From: Giardia muris
Taxonomy: Eukaryota > Fornicata > Diplomonadida > Hexamitidae
Assembly: GCA_006247105.1 (NCBI GenBank)
Contig: CM016928.1
Location: 434,001-498,000 of the forward strand
DNA: 64,000 nucleotides
Direction: 5' to 3'
The position numbers were made by a program, and so were the translations under genes. Below the pieces are notes generated by a model that saw only the letters and a program-made list of their open reading frames with translations, had not been told where the DNA came from and made no database searches. Positions 8,781 to 17,400 of the stretch are shown here, piece by piece (within the stretch, counting starts at the first letter, position 1; each line of letters starts with the position of its first letter).

Positions 8781-9380
8781 ATGGGAGATGAAAAAATGAG
8801 GGTGAATGAGAAGGTCGACCCCCGAGCATTTGTTTCTCTTCAGTCGATGACCGACCTCACAGAGCGGATAGGTAGCGTTCTGGGTGAGGTAGGCGGCGGA
8901 GGGTCGGGTCAAATAAACGAGACGGCCAGTCTCCTCGACTCCAGCGAGAGTAGTCTGAGCCGTCTAGTGGTGAACACATCTCTTAGCGAGGGGGAACCAT
9001 CAAGCTCCCTGTCAAGGTCGCAGTCGGCCACGGTGCCCCCGCAAGCCTCCTTGTCGCCTTGGGTCGACGATTCCGTTGGTTCGAATAGCTCCTGGCTTAC
9101 GGATAAAGAGAAGAAGGAAACTATCCCCAGCAGCGACGATGACTCGAGCGAGAGTGCCGAGACGGAGTTATCAACCATACTAAGAAAGCGAAGCATCTCT
9201 GGGGATGAACTTGAGCAGAACAGGGCCAATACACAGAACCAAGTTCTTGATCTCCGACAAGGGATCGACCCCTTACGGCAACGGAGGTATTTGCAGAATA
9301 CGATGAAGACTCCAACAATGTCCACCCTGTGCGACCCTAGTGTCCTTCAAAGCCTCGTTCGCACCCTAGTGAAGGAGTAA
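8781..9380 (+). CDS. Ser-rich hypothetical protein
   Basis: About 199 residues if read from the ATG at 8781, which I prefer over the in-frame ATG at 8754 because it has the AT-rich context (CATACGATAATGGG). The middle is low-complexity and rich in Ser, Glu and Asp (SSSLSRSQSATVPPQ, SSDDDSSESAETELS), suggesting a disordered, phosphorylatable region. The ends are more ordered (MTDLTERIGSVLGEV; CDPSVLQSLVRTLVKE). No known domain is visible. It converges on the zinc-finger gene with 13 bp between stops. Confidence 0.65.
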   Translation: MGDEKMRVNEKVDPRAFVSLQSMTDLTERIGSVLGEVGGGGSGQINETASLLDSSESSLSRLVVNTSLSEGEPSSSLSRSQSATVPPQASLSPWVDDSVGSNSSWLTDKEKKETIPSSDDDSSESAETELSTILRKRSISGDELEQNRANTQNQVLDLRQGIDPLRQRRYLQNTMKTPTMSTLCDPSVLQSLVRTLVKE

Positions 9381-9393
9381 TGGATTTACCCTT

Positions 9394-10035
9394 TCATCTA
9401 CTGCCACGTAGTGCCGCACGGGCGAGCAAAACCTGGTCAACCATGCTGTGCACGACTGCATCGCAATGTTCGGAGTCAATATACGCTGGGGTGACGTACG
9501 GCTCTTCAAGAAGTAGCTGTGGCGGCCTTCGAAGCTCTTGGAGATACGAGGAGAGTCTCCGTGACATCTTCTGAAAGAGCTGAGTGACGTGTAAATGTAT
9601 TGACGGATCATTAGGTTCAAGGTTATTGTTCCTTAGCCACTCATCTGCAGCCTGGCAAGACTCGGGGGTTAACGGGTAGTCTTCCGCAGAGGTGGCATGT
9701 ACTGCACAGAAGGCTCCATACTCAGGTAGGCCCGGATTAATCACTGGGCTATCACAATCAGGATAGGAACAAGTAGTGAATGCAGGGACATCAATCGCCA
9801 TCCCCACGTGGTACTTGCAGACCGCGGCGAGGGGGAGTGCGAGGCGCTCACAACCCTCGAAACAACATCGCTGTCGAACACGTAGCTCGATCCGAAGAGC
9901 ATCATCTGTGAGAGGATCAACCTCTTGCCTTACCTCCTGGACCAGGTCGGCAAGGGGGATCCCTTTCCGTTCCCCTAAGCCCTCGTCGTCCAGCAGGTCG
10001 CTGTAGAAGCTTACAAAGCGCGCAGGGGTATCCAT
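9394..10035 (-). CDS. Zinc-finger protein, KANSL2/INO80D-type C3HC3H
   Basis: 213 residues. Residues 57-113 show a duplicated Cys/His pattern: RCCFEGCERLALPLAAVCKY with His76 (C-x4-C-x10-C-x2-H), then CSYPDCDSPV and Cys110-x2-His113 (C-x4-C-x15-C-x2-H). This is the zf-C3Hc3H putative DNA-binding domain of KANSL2 (NSL histone acetyltransferase complex) and INO80 subunit D. A chromatin role is therefore likely; metal binding is inferred from the pattern. The rest is mostly helical and unassigned. The start codon lies 2 bp from the start of the divergent profilin-like gene. Confidence 0.62.
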   Translation of the reverse strand: MDTPARFVSFYSDLLDDEGLGERKGIPLADLVQEVRQEVDPLTDDALRIELRVRQRCCFEGCERLALPLAAVCKYHVGMAIDVPAFTTCSYPDCDSPVINPGLPEYGAFCAVHATSAEDYPLTPESCQAADEWLRNNNLEPNDPSIHLHVTQLFQKMSRRLSSYLQELRRPPQLLLEEPYVTPAYIDSEHCDAVVHSMVDQVLLARAALRGSR

Positions 10036-10037
10036 TT

Positions 10038-10412
10038 ATGAGCTCACCCTTCTCGCTCTTCTTGGCCTACGCGACACGAGACCGCGCATCGGGGACGATA
10101 ACGACGAATGTTAACGGCAGAGAGGCTACAGATATGGTGCTCCAGCTCGAGGGTTTGTTCCTAGGCCGCGATGAGGCAATCCGTAGAGGGTTTAGATTCC
10201 GTGGCGAAACGTTGGCCATACATTTCTACGAGGAGGAGCAGCAAGGAACGGTCATCACCGGCCGCTCCGAGGACTTGGAGCTGGCGGTCTGTATCGTCCG
10301 AACCACCACTGTAGACTTCGTGGGGATCGCACAATACCCAACATTGACCATCGAAGCCGTTCGTTCTATTTGCGGCCACCTGCTCTCCCAGGACGCCTCG
10401 AGTGAGAAGTAG
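10038..10412 (+). CDS. Small protein with profilin-like pattern
   Basis: 124 residues, the usual profilin length. The C-terminal half, with TVITGRSEDLELAVCIVRTT followed by VDFVGIAQYPTLTIEAVRSI and CGHLLSQ, fits the profilin layout (central strands, a KT-like beta strand, then a long C-terminal helix). The N-terminal half is weaker and lacks the typical Trp. Profilins bind G-actin and poly-proline; diplomonad actin regulators are highly divergent, so a weak match is expected. This is a fold-level guess from pattern only. The 3' end overlaps the convergent helicase gene by 47 bp, and the start is 2 bp from the zinc-finger gene. Confidence 0.5.
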   Translation: MSSPFSLFLAYATRDRASGTITTNVNGREATDMVLQLEGLFLGRDEAIRRGFRFRGETLAIHFYEEEQQGTVITGRSEDLELAVCIVRTTTVDFVGIAQYPTLTIEAVRSICGHLLSQDASSEK

Positions 10413-13400
10413 CTAGAGGTGTCATCTCGGATCGAAAGTGCAGGGTATCATTCGGCTTAAGTTCGGTAAGATCAAGAAAGACTTCCCGATCCAGGCCGAG
10501 GAAGCAGTCAGGAAGCGCGTGAACGGTGAAGGAACTCTCGTATGCAACGGAGAAGCAATAAGAGCCGCCTGTTGGGACTCCAGAAAGGCGTTTGAAGTCA
10601 ATGATATCACCGCTCGGATTTGTAAGAGCCAGGAACCAGGTATGTGGCTTCGACTTGGTATATGCCGTACCAGAATACTGTCGAGGAAGAGGACTCTCCG
10701 GAATCACCGAGACATGATTGAAGGAGACATAAATACTCACGTCGATTGGAGCCTTATCTGTAGAGATGCGCTTGACAATGATCTCAAAGTGCATATTAGG
10801 GTATGCTAGGAGCTCCCTCTCAAGCGTCTCGACCTCGTTCGTTGAGAGAGAGTACAGGTTATCCTTCACGTATTGACGGAAAGCCTTACTCCCCTGAGAA
10901 TGGAAGAGGGTGACGAAGTCCTGGATGGTATGCAGACCTAATTTGTTCAGAACCCGCTCCTTCTTCTGGCCAAGGAAGCGACGTATTGGAGTCAAACAAA
11001 GACGTGAATCCAGGTCTGGCCAAAGGCCCTGAACAAAGGCTTGGGAGAAGCAGATGACATCTTTGACGGCGACAATATGCAAGTGGGTGAGAAATGCCGC
11101 TTCAGCCAAAGCGATAGTCAAGCGGATCGCAGAGTCAAGGATTGTGCCGAGATCAATCCAATAATCTATGACGGGGAGGTCGAAAGGGCCTACAGATGAT
11201 GAACGGATGAGTTGGTTCTGAAGAAGGATGAAAGTCTTATAACTTGGTTCCGTGTTTGGTATGTCCTCATCGATTGGGTAACGGATCTTCCCTCCTATGA
11301 AAGACTCCTTCTGGTCCCATAAGAACCTCTCCATGAGAAGCTTCGAATCTCGGTCTTCGTTGTGCCGCATCGGAACAGCTTGGAACTCCTCACAGCGTAT
11401 CAGGACGTTCAAAAAAGTGGCGGGTGTGCGTCCTTCTTCTCGCAACCAGTCATACAGGCCCATCCCAGACTTGTAGGCAATGTAGTACCGTGAAATCACG
11501 TCGCCAAGGTGCGTCGGCTTATATGCGATATTATGGACCTTGGTCCCTAGGTCTGTGAACTCCACACCTCCCTTCCTCTTGTGAGTGATCATCCCGGAAT
11601 CCTCCAGCGTCATGAGCGCATCCTCCAGATGGTTTGTGATCTCGCTAACGATAAGGAAGTCTTGAAGCTCGTTAGGCTGGGCGAGCTTGAGAAGGAGGAC
11701 AGGGCCATCGGCAAAGATAGGAAGGCTTTTGCGCGAAACTAACCTCTTATCGTCAGCCGAGGTGATCCCCAAGTACAGGCGGAAAGATGCCTCGAGTTTC
11801 ATGAGGGAGGACGTTATCTCGGGAGTGTTTTCCTCCTCCATATCGCCAAGAAGCTTCTGTAACGACTTCAGAAGCGGGACAACATGGATCTGGTAGAAGA
11901 GGGGGTTCCGACGCGCTCGAACGAAGTAGAAACTTCCTTGCAGCCATGTTTTGAGCTCAAACAGGGTTCGAGAGCCGAAAGACGCGATCTCGGCATTCAA
12001 GACATCAGGGAAGTGTGACTCCGAATGTTTTATCCTCACGCGATGAGTCTTGAGCATGGCGGCAACGACTGGTGAAGTGTTAGTTGAGCTAAGGAGAGAA
12101 CTCTCGAAGGGAAAGGGCTCTGTGAAGAAGCTTTTATAGAAGGCCTTCATCCCGGACTTACACATCACGACACAGACGGATTGCGGCTCCTCTAGGAGCT
12201 GTCGTTGTAGTCCATCCAGAGCCTCGACGATTACTTCGCGAGGGATGGCTTCAAAAGAGGGGCGTTTGGAGTAGAAGGTAACCAACGCATCGACGATCAC
12301 TGGTTGATTGGGGATCACGCCTCCGGAGCTCATGATGTACGCGGCATCCAAAAGGCCTTTGGTATTTAGGTATTCATACGCCTCAGCATCGAAAATGCTC
12401 GTGATAAACTTATCTCGAAGGCGGTCCATGACGTATTGAGGACGCCCCGCACGCCCAGCCATTTGCATAATGTCTGTCGTGTCGTAGTCGACGTAACGGC
12501 TAACGGTCCCGTCAAAGTACTCGCAGCCCTTAATAACCGTCATATACGCGGGGAGATTCAGACCCCAAGCGAGAGTACTCGTGGCGATGATAATTGAAAT
12601 TCTCCCTTGCAGGTATAACCGCTCAACGATGGAGCGGTCCGAGGCTATCATCCCCGCATGGTGGAGTCCAATGCCATAAAGAAGGGCCTCGCGACAATCC
12701 TCGTCCTCAACGTCATAACACAACTCCGTCCGCGGCTCCGTCAGTATCGAGGGAGGATGGCCCGTATCCATCTGCGCAAATGTAATCAACGCTTTTGCGG
12801 TCCGACGTGTCTGTCGACGCGAAGCCGTGAAAACAAGGACTGGGAGGCGCGGACTATATTGACGTATCGCCTTGTAGATCGGGCGATTCATAGTGTTCAT
12901 CCGGGGACTATAGTGCCAGCCAGGATACCCTTGGATGTGCGCCTCAAGCTTGACCGGCCTGGCCGCAGGGTGGAAGTTAAAGACGTCGGAAAGAGAGCGT
13001 ATGCCCAGCCACCTTGCAATATCGGCGGTGTTCGCGGAGACCGTTGATAGTCCGATGAAGCGCGTATGGAAGCTCGTCTCCTGGTTGACCAGTTTTGACA
13101 AGTAACGCATACGACAGACGATCGCCTCGAGGACGTACCCGCGTGTCGTCCCAACGAGATGCAACTCATCAAAGATGATGAGTGCGATCATCTGGATGTA
13201 GGTTTTCCATTGCCAGTGGCGTGATATGGCATCGAACTTTTCCGGGGTGGATAAGATGATGTCGGCCTTATAAAGGGCCGAACCCGTTGGTAAGGACTCT
13301 CCCGTGATCTCAATAACGGAAAGCCCAAGATCCTTGGCGAGGTCGTTCTTCCAGTCGTTGTACCGCTCCCGAATCAAAGCCTTCAAAGGGGCGATGTAAA

Positions 13401-16400
13401 GAATCTTCTTCTTCGGCCGATCTCGAAGGGTCTGAAGGATTGCTAATTCGGAACAGGTCGTCTTCCCAGAACCTGTCGGACACCCGATCAGGATGCTCGC
13501 ATCAGTGTAGTACAGCTTGTGGAACATGATCGACTGAAGAATGTTGAAGTAGGTAAAACGCCGATGAAAATAGGCCTCGGCCTCTGGCCAATGTAAGGCG
13601 CGTATCGATAGGGGTGGAATCCGTGGCAAGGGGGTATAGGACATATTCGTGGCCGTATAGACGAGGGCTTGCGGAGAGTTGAGAAGGGGAAAGGTGATAC
13701 TACCATCATCGAAAGTTTTGCACGAAGACTCACTCGTACTCAAGACATTCTGTAGGGTCACCTCCTCCGACACTCTGACATGAGTCGTCCCAGCCCAGTT
13801 TTCGGGGAAAGATGTGACTATAAGACGCGCTTCGGATAGGACCTGTTGTTGCGTCTGATCCGGATTCACCATGCAGAGCTCTGTAGGGTCAATGTCAATT
13901 TCGCGAATATAATCGTCGTATGAACGCAGAGACTTGCCGATCTTGTTCTTCCGCCAGGACCCAGTCCGAATAATGACGGTTAAGTCGCTTGCACGGGTGC
14001 ACGTTTCTTCTGTGATTAGAATGCGCTCGGAATGGACAATCACGCCGGTCAAAGGGCTATGTACGATGAGAATGAAGGACTGCCCATCTCCATGGATCGC
14101 ACGATGCCATTTGAAGCCAACCGTGCACGACACGTTCAACCGAAGAATACGAGTGGTGACGGGCTGCAGCGTCGCCGTCATAATGAGGCGAGGGACATAT
14201 CGAATCGCTTCGCGGAACTTATTCGCAAGGTCCTTCGAATAGAAGCAGGCCATGCACTTATCGAACGAAAGCTGGAAAAAGGAGTCACTTGAAGGGAGGT
14301 CCTCGGCCGAACATCCCTTTTCAAACTTGGCAAGCATCTGTTCATCAAGGATATCACTTACACCACTCCGCGGCGCCGCTTCAAGCTTGACGGAGTAGCT
14401 ATTCCTGCGGCGCTCCGATGTTCCGACAGGCACCCGCACGATTGCCCAAAGGGGAAGGGCGTCCTGGAACCAACGTTGATATTCTAAGCTTCCAACCAAG
14501 TCGTATAGCTTCATCGCCTCTGGAGCGCGCTTCAGAACGATGGCGACCTCTGCAAAGGCACGGATAAGTCGTGGGGCGATGGCGATGCACATACGCTGAT
14601 CGGTCACAAGACTTTGGGTACGAATCTCTCGTCGAGAGATGAAGCACTGCAGCAGGGTGTTGACCTTGTAGGCGGCCGAGTCTGTATCAGCGTGAGCCGT
14701 AATGTTCAATCGACAGCAGGGTTTCCCTGATGTGTTCCCGAACTTGTCAAGGGTCTTTCTGGTGAAGCGTCTTGGACCGTCATCTGCTGAATGGAACATC
14801 AAGTACTCCAGATCGTCGCCACTAAGAGAGGAAAGCTCTTCTATCTCCCCAAGGCGTATGGAGTACGTCGAAAATTCCGGAGAGGAGCACAGACAAGCCA
14901 ACAAGTCCGCATGGCTGACGGCCTCTGAAGCCGTCTTCGCAAGCAACTGAAGGAAGTTTTTGAAACTACTAAAGCGGACATAGTAATAGCTGCAAATCCG
15001 TCCCACCTCCGTCGGGAAGAGTGTATCCCCATCAGATTCCAAAGTTACAATCCGGCTAGCTGTCAAGATATGTATAGCCTGCATTGTGTACGCATTGATC
15101 GTCGCATCAACGTCGACCTCGGCGCCATCAGCAGTTTGTCGCATCCGTGCGCCATAGCGCCAGGGCAGCTGCAGGAACCGTTGCACGAGGAACGTATTCT
15201 GAATAAAGGCCTTGCAATCCGAGACAGAGGATGCGTTCCCTAAGATGACCTCAGCGTTGAGGATCTCGGGAAGCGCATCGATGAGGTGCGACTCGATCGG
15301 GGTCTCGTTATTCAGCAGACGCGCATATTCAGCCGTCTTCTCATGAGAAGTAAGGATGATCCCATGACCAACCTCTCCTTTCGCAGTAAATTGAGGCCGT
15401 CCAGCTCGGCCGAAGATTTGTTGCAGATCAAGGACGCCAAGATCGGCGGCACCCTCACTAGTAAAGACATCTGTGCCTCGGACGATGACCGTGGAACACG
15501 GAAGGTTGACGCCCCATGCCAACGTCGCAGTGCAACAGACAACGTGCAAAGTACCCGCTCGGAACAGACCCTCAACCATTTGGCGTTGTTCTTTCGGCAT
15601 CCCAGCAGTGTGGTAGCCCACACCAGCCGTGAGCATCTGAGAAAGCTCGCGCTTATCTGAGGCACCAACGGAACGGAGAACACCATTGGGGAGCTTCGGT
15701 TCCGCTATCTTACGCCCGGCAATTAGACGGCGCAAAGATTCCGCGATTCTCGAAGCCAAAGTTACTGTCCCAGTGCGGCTATGGACGAAAACTAGGATTT
15801 GCGTCTGGCGTCTTGACAACTCCTGTTCGACAAGCTGGATGGCGAGCATGTCAAGAAGGTCGTTCTCAGTGTATCCCCGCTTTAGCCCATTAGCTTTCTG
15901 TGGGACGTCGTCATCTTGGTCATCCTGGCTCAGTCCCCTTCTCGTCTTTGCCGCCAGTTGCTTCTTCATACGGTCCTCAGTTTCAATAACTCCTCGCATG
16001 ACGGGAAGGAGCCTGTCCGTGCTGCGATCGATCAATGGCAAAAAGACCTCGGGGACTTCATCTCGTACTATCTCTTTGGCCATCACCTTGTCGAGGTAGT
16101 AGTAGCCATCGCGTAGAGTAATGGCCGTCTCACTTGTCGGGTCGACCAGACCGAGGAGCTTATCAAGCTTCTCCTGGCTAACAACGTCTTGAGGTTTCAC
16201 GCCTATGATCGTCTGTGCAAGCGGGACTGGCCGGTACTCGGATGAAAAGTGTAATAGTCCTTCATCAGGGACCTTCAGGAACGCCGCAACGTCTCGATAG
16301 TTCGGCACTGTCGCCGATATGCCAACAACTCTCAATGGTTGCTGATGGTCCTCGCTATACTGAAACGTGCGCGCAACAATCGACTCAATGACAGGGCCGC

Positions 16401-17397
16401 GCCCATTGACTCCTAGGAGGTGCACCTCATCCAGGATGAGGAGGACTTGACGGGAGATGAGACTGGTCTCTCCGACGGGCTTCCGAGTAATCACGTCCCA
16501 CTTCTCGGGAGTGCAGATTAGAACGTTCGCCTCCTGTAACAGGTGTGCAGGCGGAGACTCGTCTCCAGTACATTCTAGAACGCTGATGGGTAGCCGCGAA
16601 AGCATTGAGACAAGAGTGCTCGTGATTTCTGATGCAAGAGCCTTCATAGGGGTCAAGTAGACAACAAGCTTCTCCGTCTTGAGTTCGGCTGGCTCCAGGA
16701 CTGTCACAGGCCCACTTGGTGCGTCTCCAAATACTAGGTGTACGGCATCAGACTCAGAGTTGGGAGCAAGGGTCGGAGGGTCGACCACAAGATCGGTTTG
16801 GAAGGCACGTAGGATGCATAAGAGAGCGCAATTCGTCTTTCCAGCCCCTGTGGGTGCGCAGAGTAGGATATTGGACGTGGTCTCATAGAGGGCATGGTAA
16901 CATGCTGTCTGCAGCCGATTGAAGTGCGTGACACGCCCCTTGAACACCTCCTGGAAGAGAGGAGGGAGGTCGATGACCGCCTTCAGATGCTCCTTCTTCG
17001 CAGGAGGTAAGGTAGGGACGTGTGGTATGTGCATCAGATCAACCATCAAGGACGGGAGGAAAGAGACGAGGGGGCGGGAAAGAGATGGCGTTTCAGTGGA
17101 TGAAGGACTGGACTCAACCTTGCCAATATCTTCCGGGAGATTGAGTTCCAAGTGGATCCCAACGGTGGACTTCGTCGCCTTGTATCCCTCGATATACTGC
17201 GCACGATTCTGACGCACCAAGTCAATGAGGGGGGTATCCAGGATGGCATAAGGAAGGAGGTCGAGAAGTGCCTCGACAACCTCATCAATCTCGCCGTCGG
17301 ATGCCAGGATGGCGAGGACGGCATTCAGTAACTCGTCCGGGGCCATTGAGAGCTCCGAGGCGAAGGGGGTGAGGATATCGGCCAAAGGATGGCTCAT
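10366..17397 (-). CDS. Tandem-cassette Ski2-like RNA helicase, ASCC3/Slh1 type (Brr2 family)
   Basis: 2,343 residues with two complete helicase-Sec63 cassettes. Cassette 1 has APTGAGKT (about residue 181), PMKALA, TPEKWD, DEVHLLG and a DLGVLDLQQIFGRAGRPQF motif. Cassette 2 has CPTGSGKT (about residue 1300), STPEKFD, DELHLVG, ATSTLAWGLNLP and YVDYDTTDIMQMAGRAGRPQ. In Brr2 the second cassette is degenerate; here both Walker motifs and motif VI are intact, and PMKALA and IFGRAGRPQF resemble ASCC3/Slh1, which clears collided ribosomes. A splicing role as Brr2 remains possible. The Sec63 ends include VPMRHNED and CFLGLDREV. A basic tail (SHSRRPGRAGGRK) lies in the 47-bp overlap with the convergent profilin-like gene. 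Its ATG is 3 bp from that of the next gene. Confidence 0.85.
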   Translation of the reverse strand: MSHPLADILTPFASELSMAPDELLNAVLAILASDGEIDEVVEALLDLLPYAILDTPLIDLVRQNRAQYIEGYKATKSTVGIHLELNLPEDIGKVESSPSSTETPSLSRPLVSFLPSLMVDLMHIPHVPTLPPAKKEHLKAVIDLPPLFQEVFKGRVTHFNRLQTACYHALYETTSNILLCAPTGAGKTNCALLCILRAFQTDLVVDPPTLAPNSESDAVHLVFGDAPSGPVTVLEPAELKTEKLVVYLTPMKALASEITSTLVSMLSRLPISVLECTGDESPPAHLLQEANVLICTPEKWDVITRKPVGETSLISRQVLLILDEVHLLGVNGRGPVIESIVARTFQYSEDHQQPLRVVGISATVPNYRDVAAFLKVPDEGLLHFSSEYRPVPLAQTIIGVKPQDVVSQEKLDKLLGLVDPTSETAITLRDGYYYLDKVMAKEIVRDEVPEVFLPLIDRSTDRLLPVMRGVIETEDRMKKQLAAKTRRGLSQDDQDDDVPQKANGLKRGYTENDLLDMLAIQLVEQELSRRQTQILVFVHSRTGTVTLASRIAESLRRLIAGRKIAEPKLPNGVLRSVGASDKRELSQMLTAGVGYHTAGMPKEQRQMVEGLFRAGTLHVVCCTATLAWGVNLPCSTVIVRGTDVFTSEGAADLGVLDLQQIFGRAGRPQFTAKGEVGHGIILTSHEKTAEYARLLNNETPIESHLIDALPEILNAEVILGNASSVSDCKAFIQNTFLVQRFLQLPWRYGARMRQTADGAEVDVDATINAYTMQAIHILTASRIVTLESDGDTLFPTEVGRICSYYYVRFSSFKNFLQLLAKTASEAVSHADLLACLCSSPEFSTYSIRLGEIEELSSLSGDDLEYLMFHSADDGPRRFTRKTLDKFGNTSGKPCCRLNITAHADTDSAAYKVNTLLQCFISRREIRTQSLVTDQRMCIAIAPRLIRAFAEVAIVLKRAPEAMKLYDLVGSLEYQRWFQDALPLWAIVRVPVGTSERRRNSYSVKLEAAPRSGVSDILDEQMLAKFEKGCSAEDLPSSDSFFQLSFDKCMACFYSKDLANKFREAIRYVPRLIMTATLQPVTTRILRLNVSCTVGFKWHRAIHGDGQSFILIVHSPLTGVIVHSERILITEETCTRASDLTVIIRTGSWRKNKIGKSLRSYDDYIREIDIDPTELCMVNPDQTQQQVLSEARLIVTSFPENWAGTTHVRVSEEVTLQNVLSTSESSCKTFDDGSITFPLLNSPQALVYTATNMSYTPLPRIPPLSIRALHWPEAEAYFHRRFTYFNILQSIMFHKLYYTDASILIGCPTGSGKTTCSELAILQTLRDRPKKKILYIAPLKALIRERYNDWKNDLAKDLGLSVIEITGESLPTGSALYKADIILSTPEKFDAISRHWQWKTYIQMIALIIFDELHLVGTTRGYVLEAIVCRMRYLSKLVNQETSFHTRFIGLSTVSANTADIARWLGIRSLSDVFNFHPAARPVKLEAHIQGYPGWHYSPRMNTMNRPIYKAIRQYSPRLPVLVFTASRRQTRRTAKALITFAQMDTGHPPSILTEPRTELCYDVEDEDCREALLYGIGLHHAGMIASDRSIVERLYLQGRISIIIATSTLAWGLNLPAYMTVIKGCEYFDGTVSRYVDYDTTDIMQMAGRAGRPQYVMDRLRDKFITSIFDAEAYEYLNTKGLLDAAYIMSSGGVIPNQPVIVDALVTFYSKRPSFEAIPREVIVEALDGLQRQLLEEPQSVCVVMCKSGMKAFYKSFFTEPFPFESSLLSSTNTSPVVAAMLKTHRVRIKHSESHFPDVLNAEIASFGSRTLFELKTWLQGSFYFVRARRNPLFYQIHVVPLLKSLQKLLGDMEEENTPEITSSLMKLEASFRLYLGITSADDKRLVSRKSLPIFADGPVLLLKLAQPNELQDFLIVSEITNHLEDALMTLEDSGMITHKRKGGVEFTDLGTKVHNIAYKPTHLGDVISRYYIAYKSGMGLYDWLREEGRTPATFLNVLIRCEEFQAVPMRHNEDRDSKLLMERFLWDQKESFIGGKIRYPIDEDIPNTEPSYKTFILLQNQLIRSSSVGPFDLPVIDYWIDLGTILDSAIRLTIALAEAAFLTHLHIVAVKDVICFSQAFVQGLWPDLDSRLCLTPIRRFLGQKKERVLNKLGLHTIQDFVTLFHSQGSKAFRQYVKDNLYSLSTNEVETLERELLAYPNMHFEIIVKRISTDKAPIDVSIYVSFNHVSVIPESPLPRQYSGTAYTKSKPHTWFLALTNPSGDIIDFKRLSGVPTGGSYCFSVAYESSFTVHALPDCFLGLDREVFLDLTELKPNDTLHFRSEMTPLATSHSRRPGRAGGRK

Positions 17398-17400
17398 TTA

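Noticed and set aside
10366..17397. Naming the helicase Brr2 outright
   Set aside because: The second cassette is not degenerate and several motifs look more like ASCC3/Slh1. I kept the family open.
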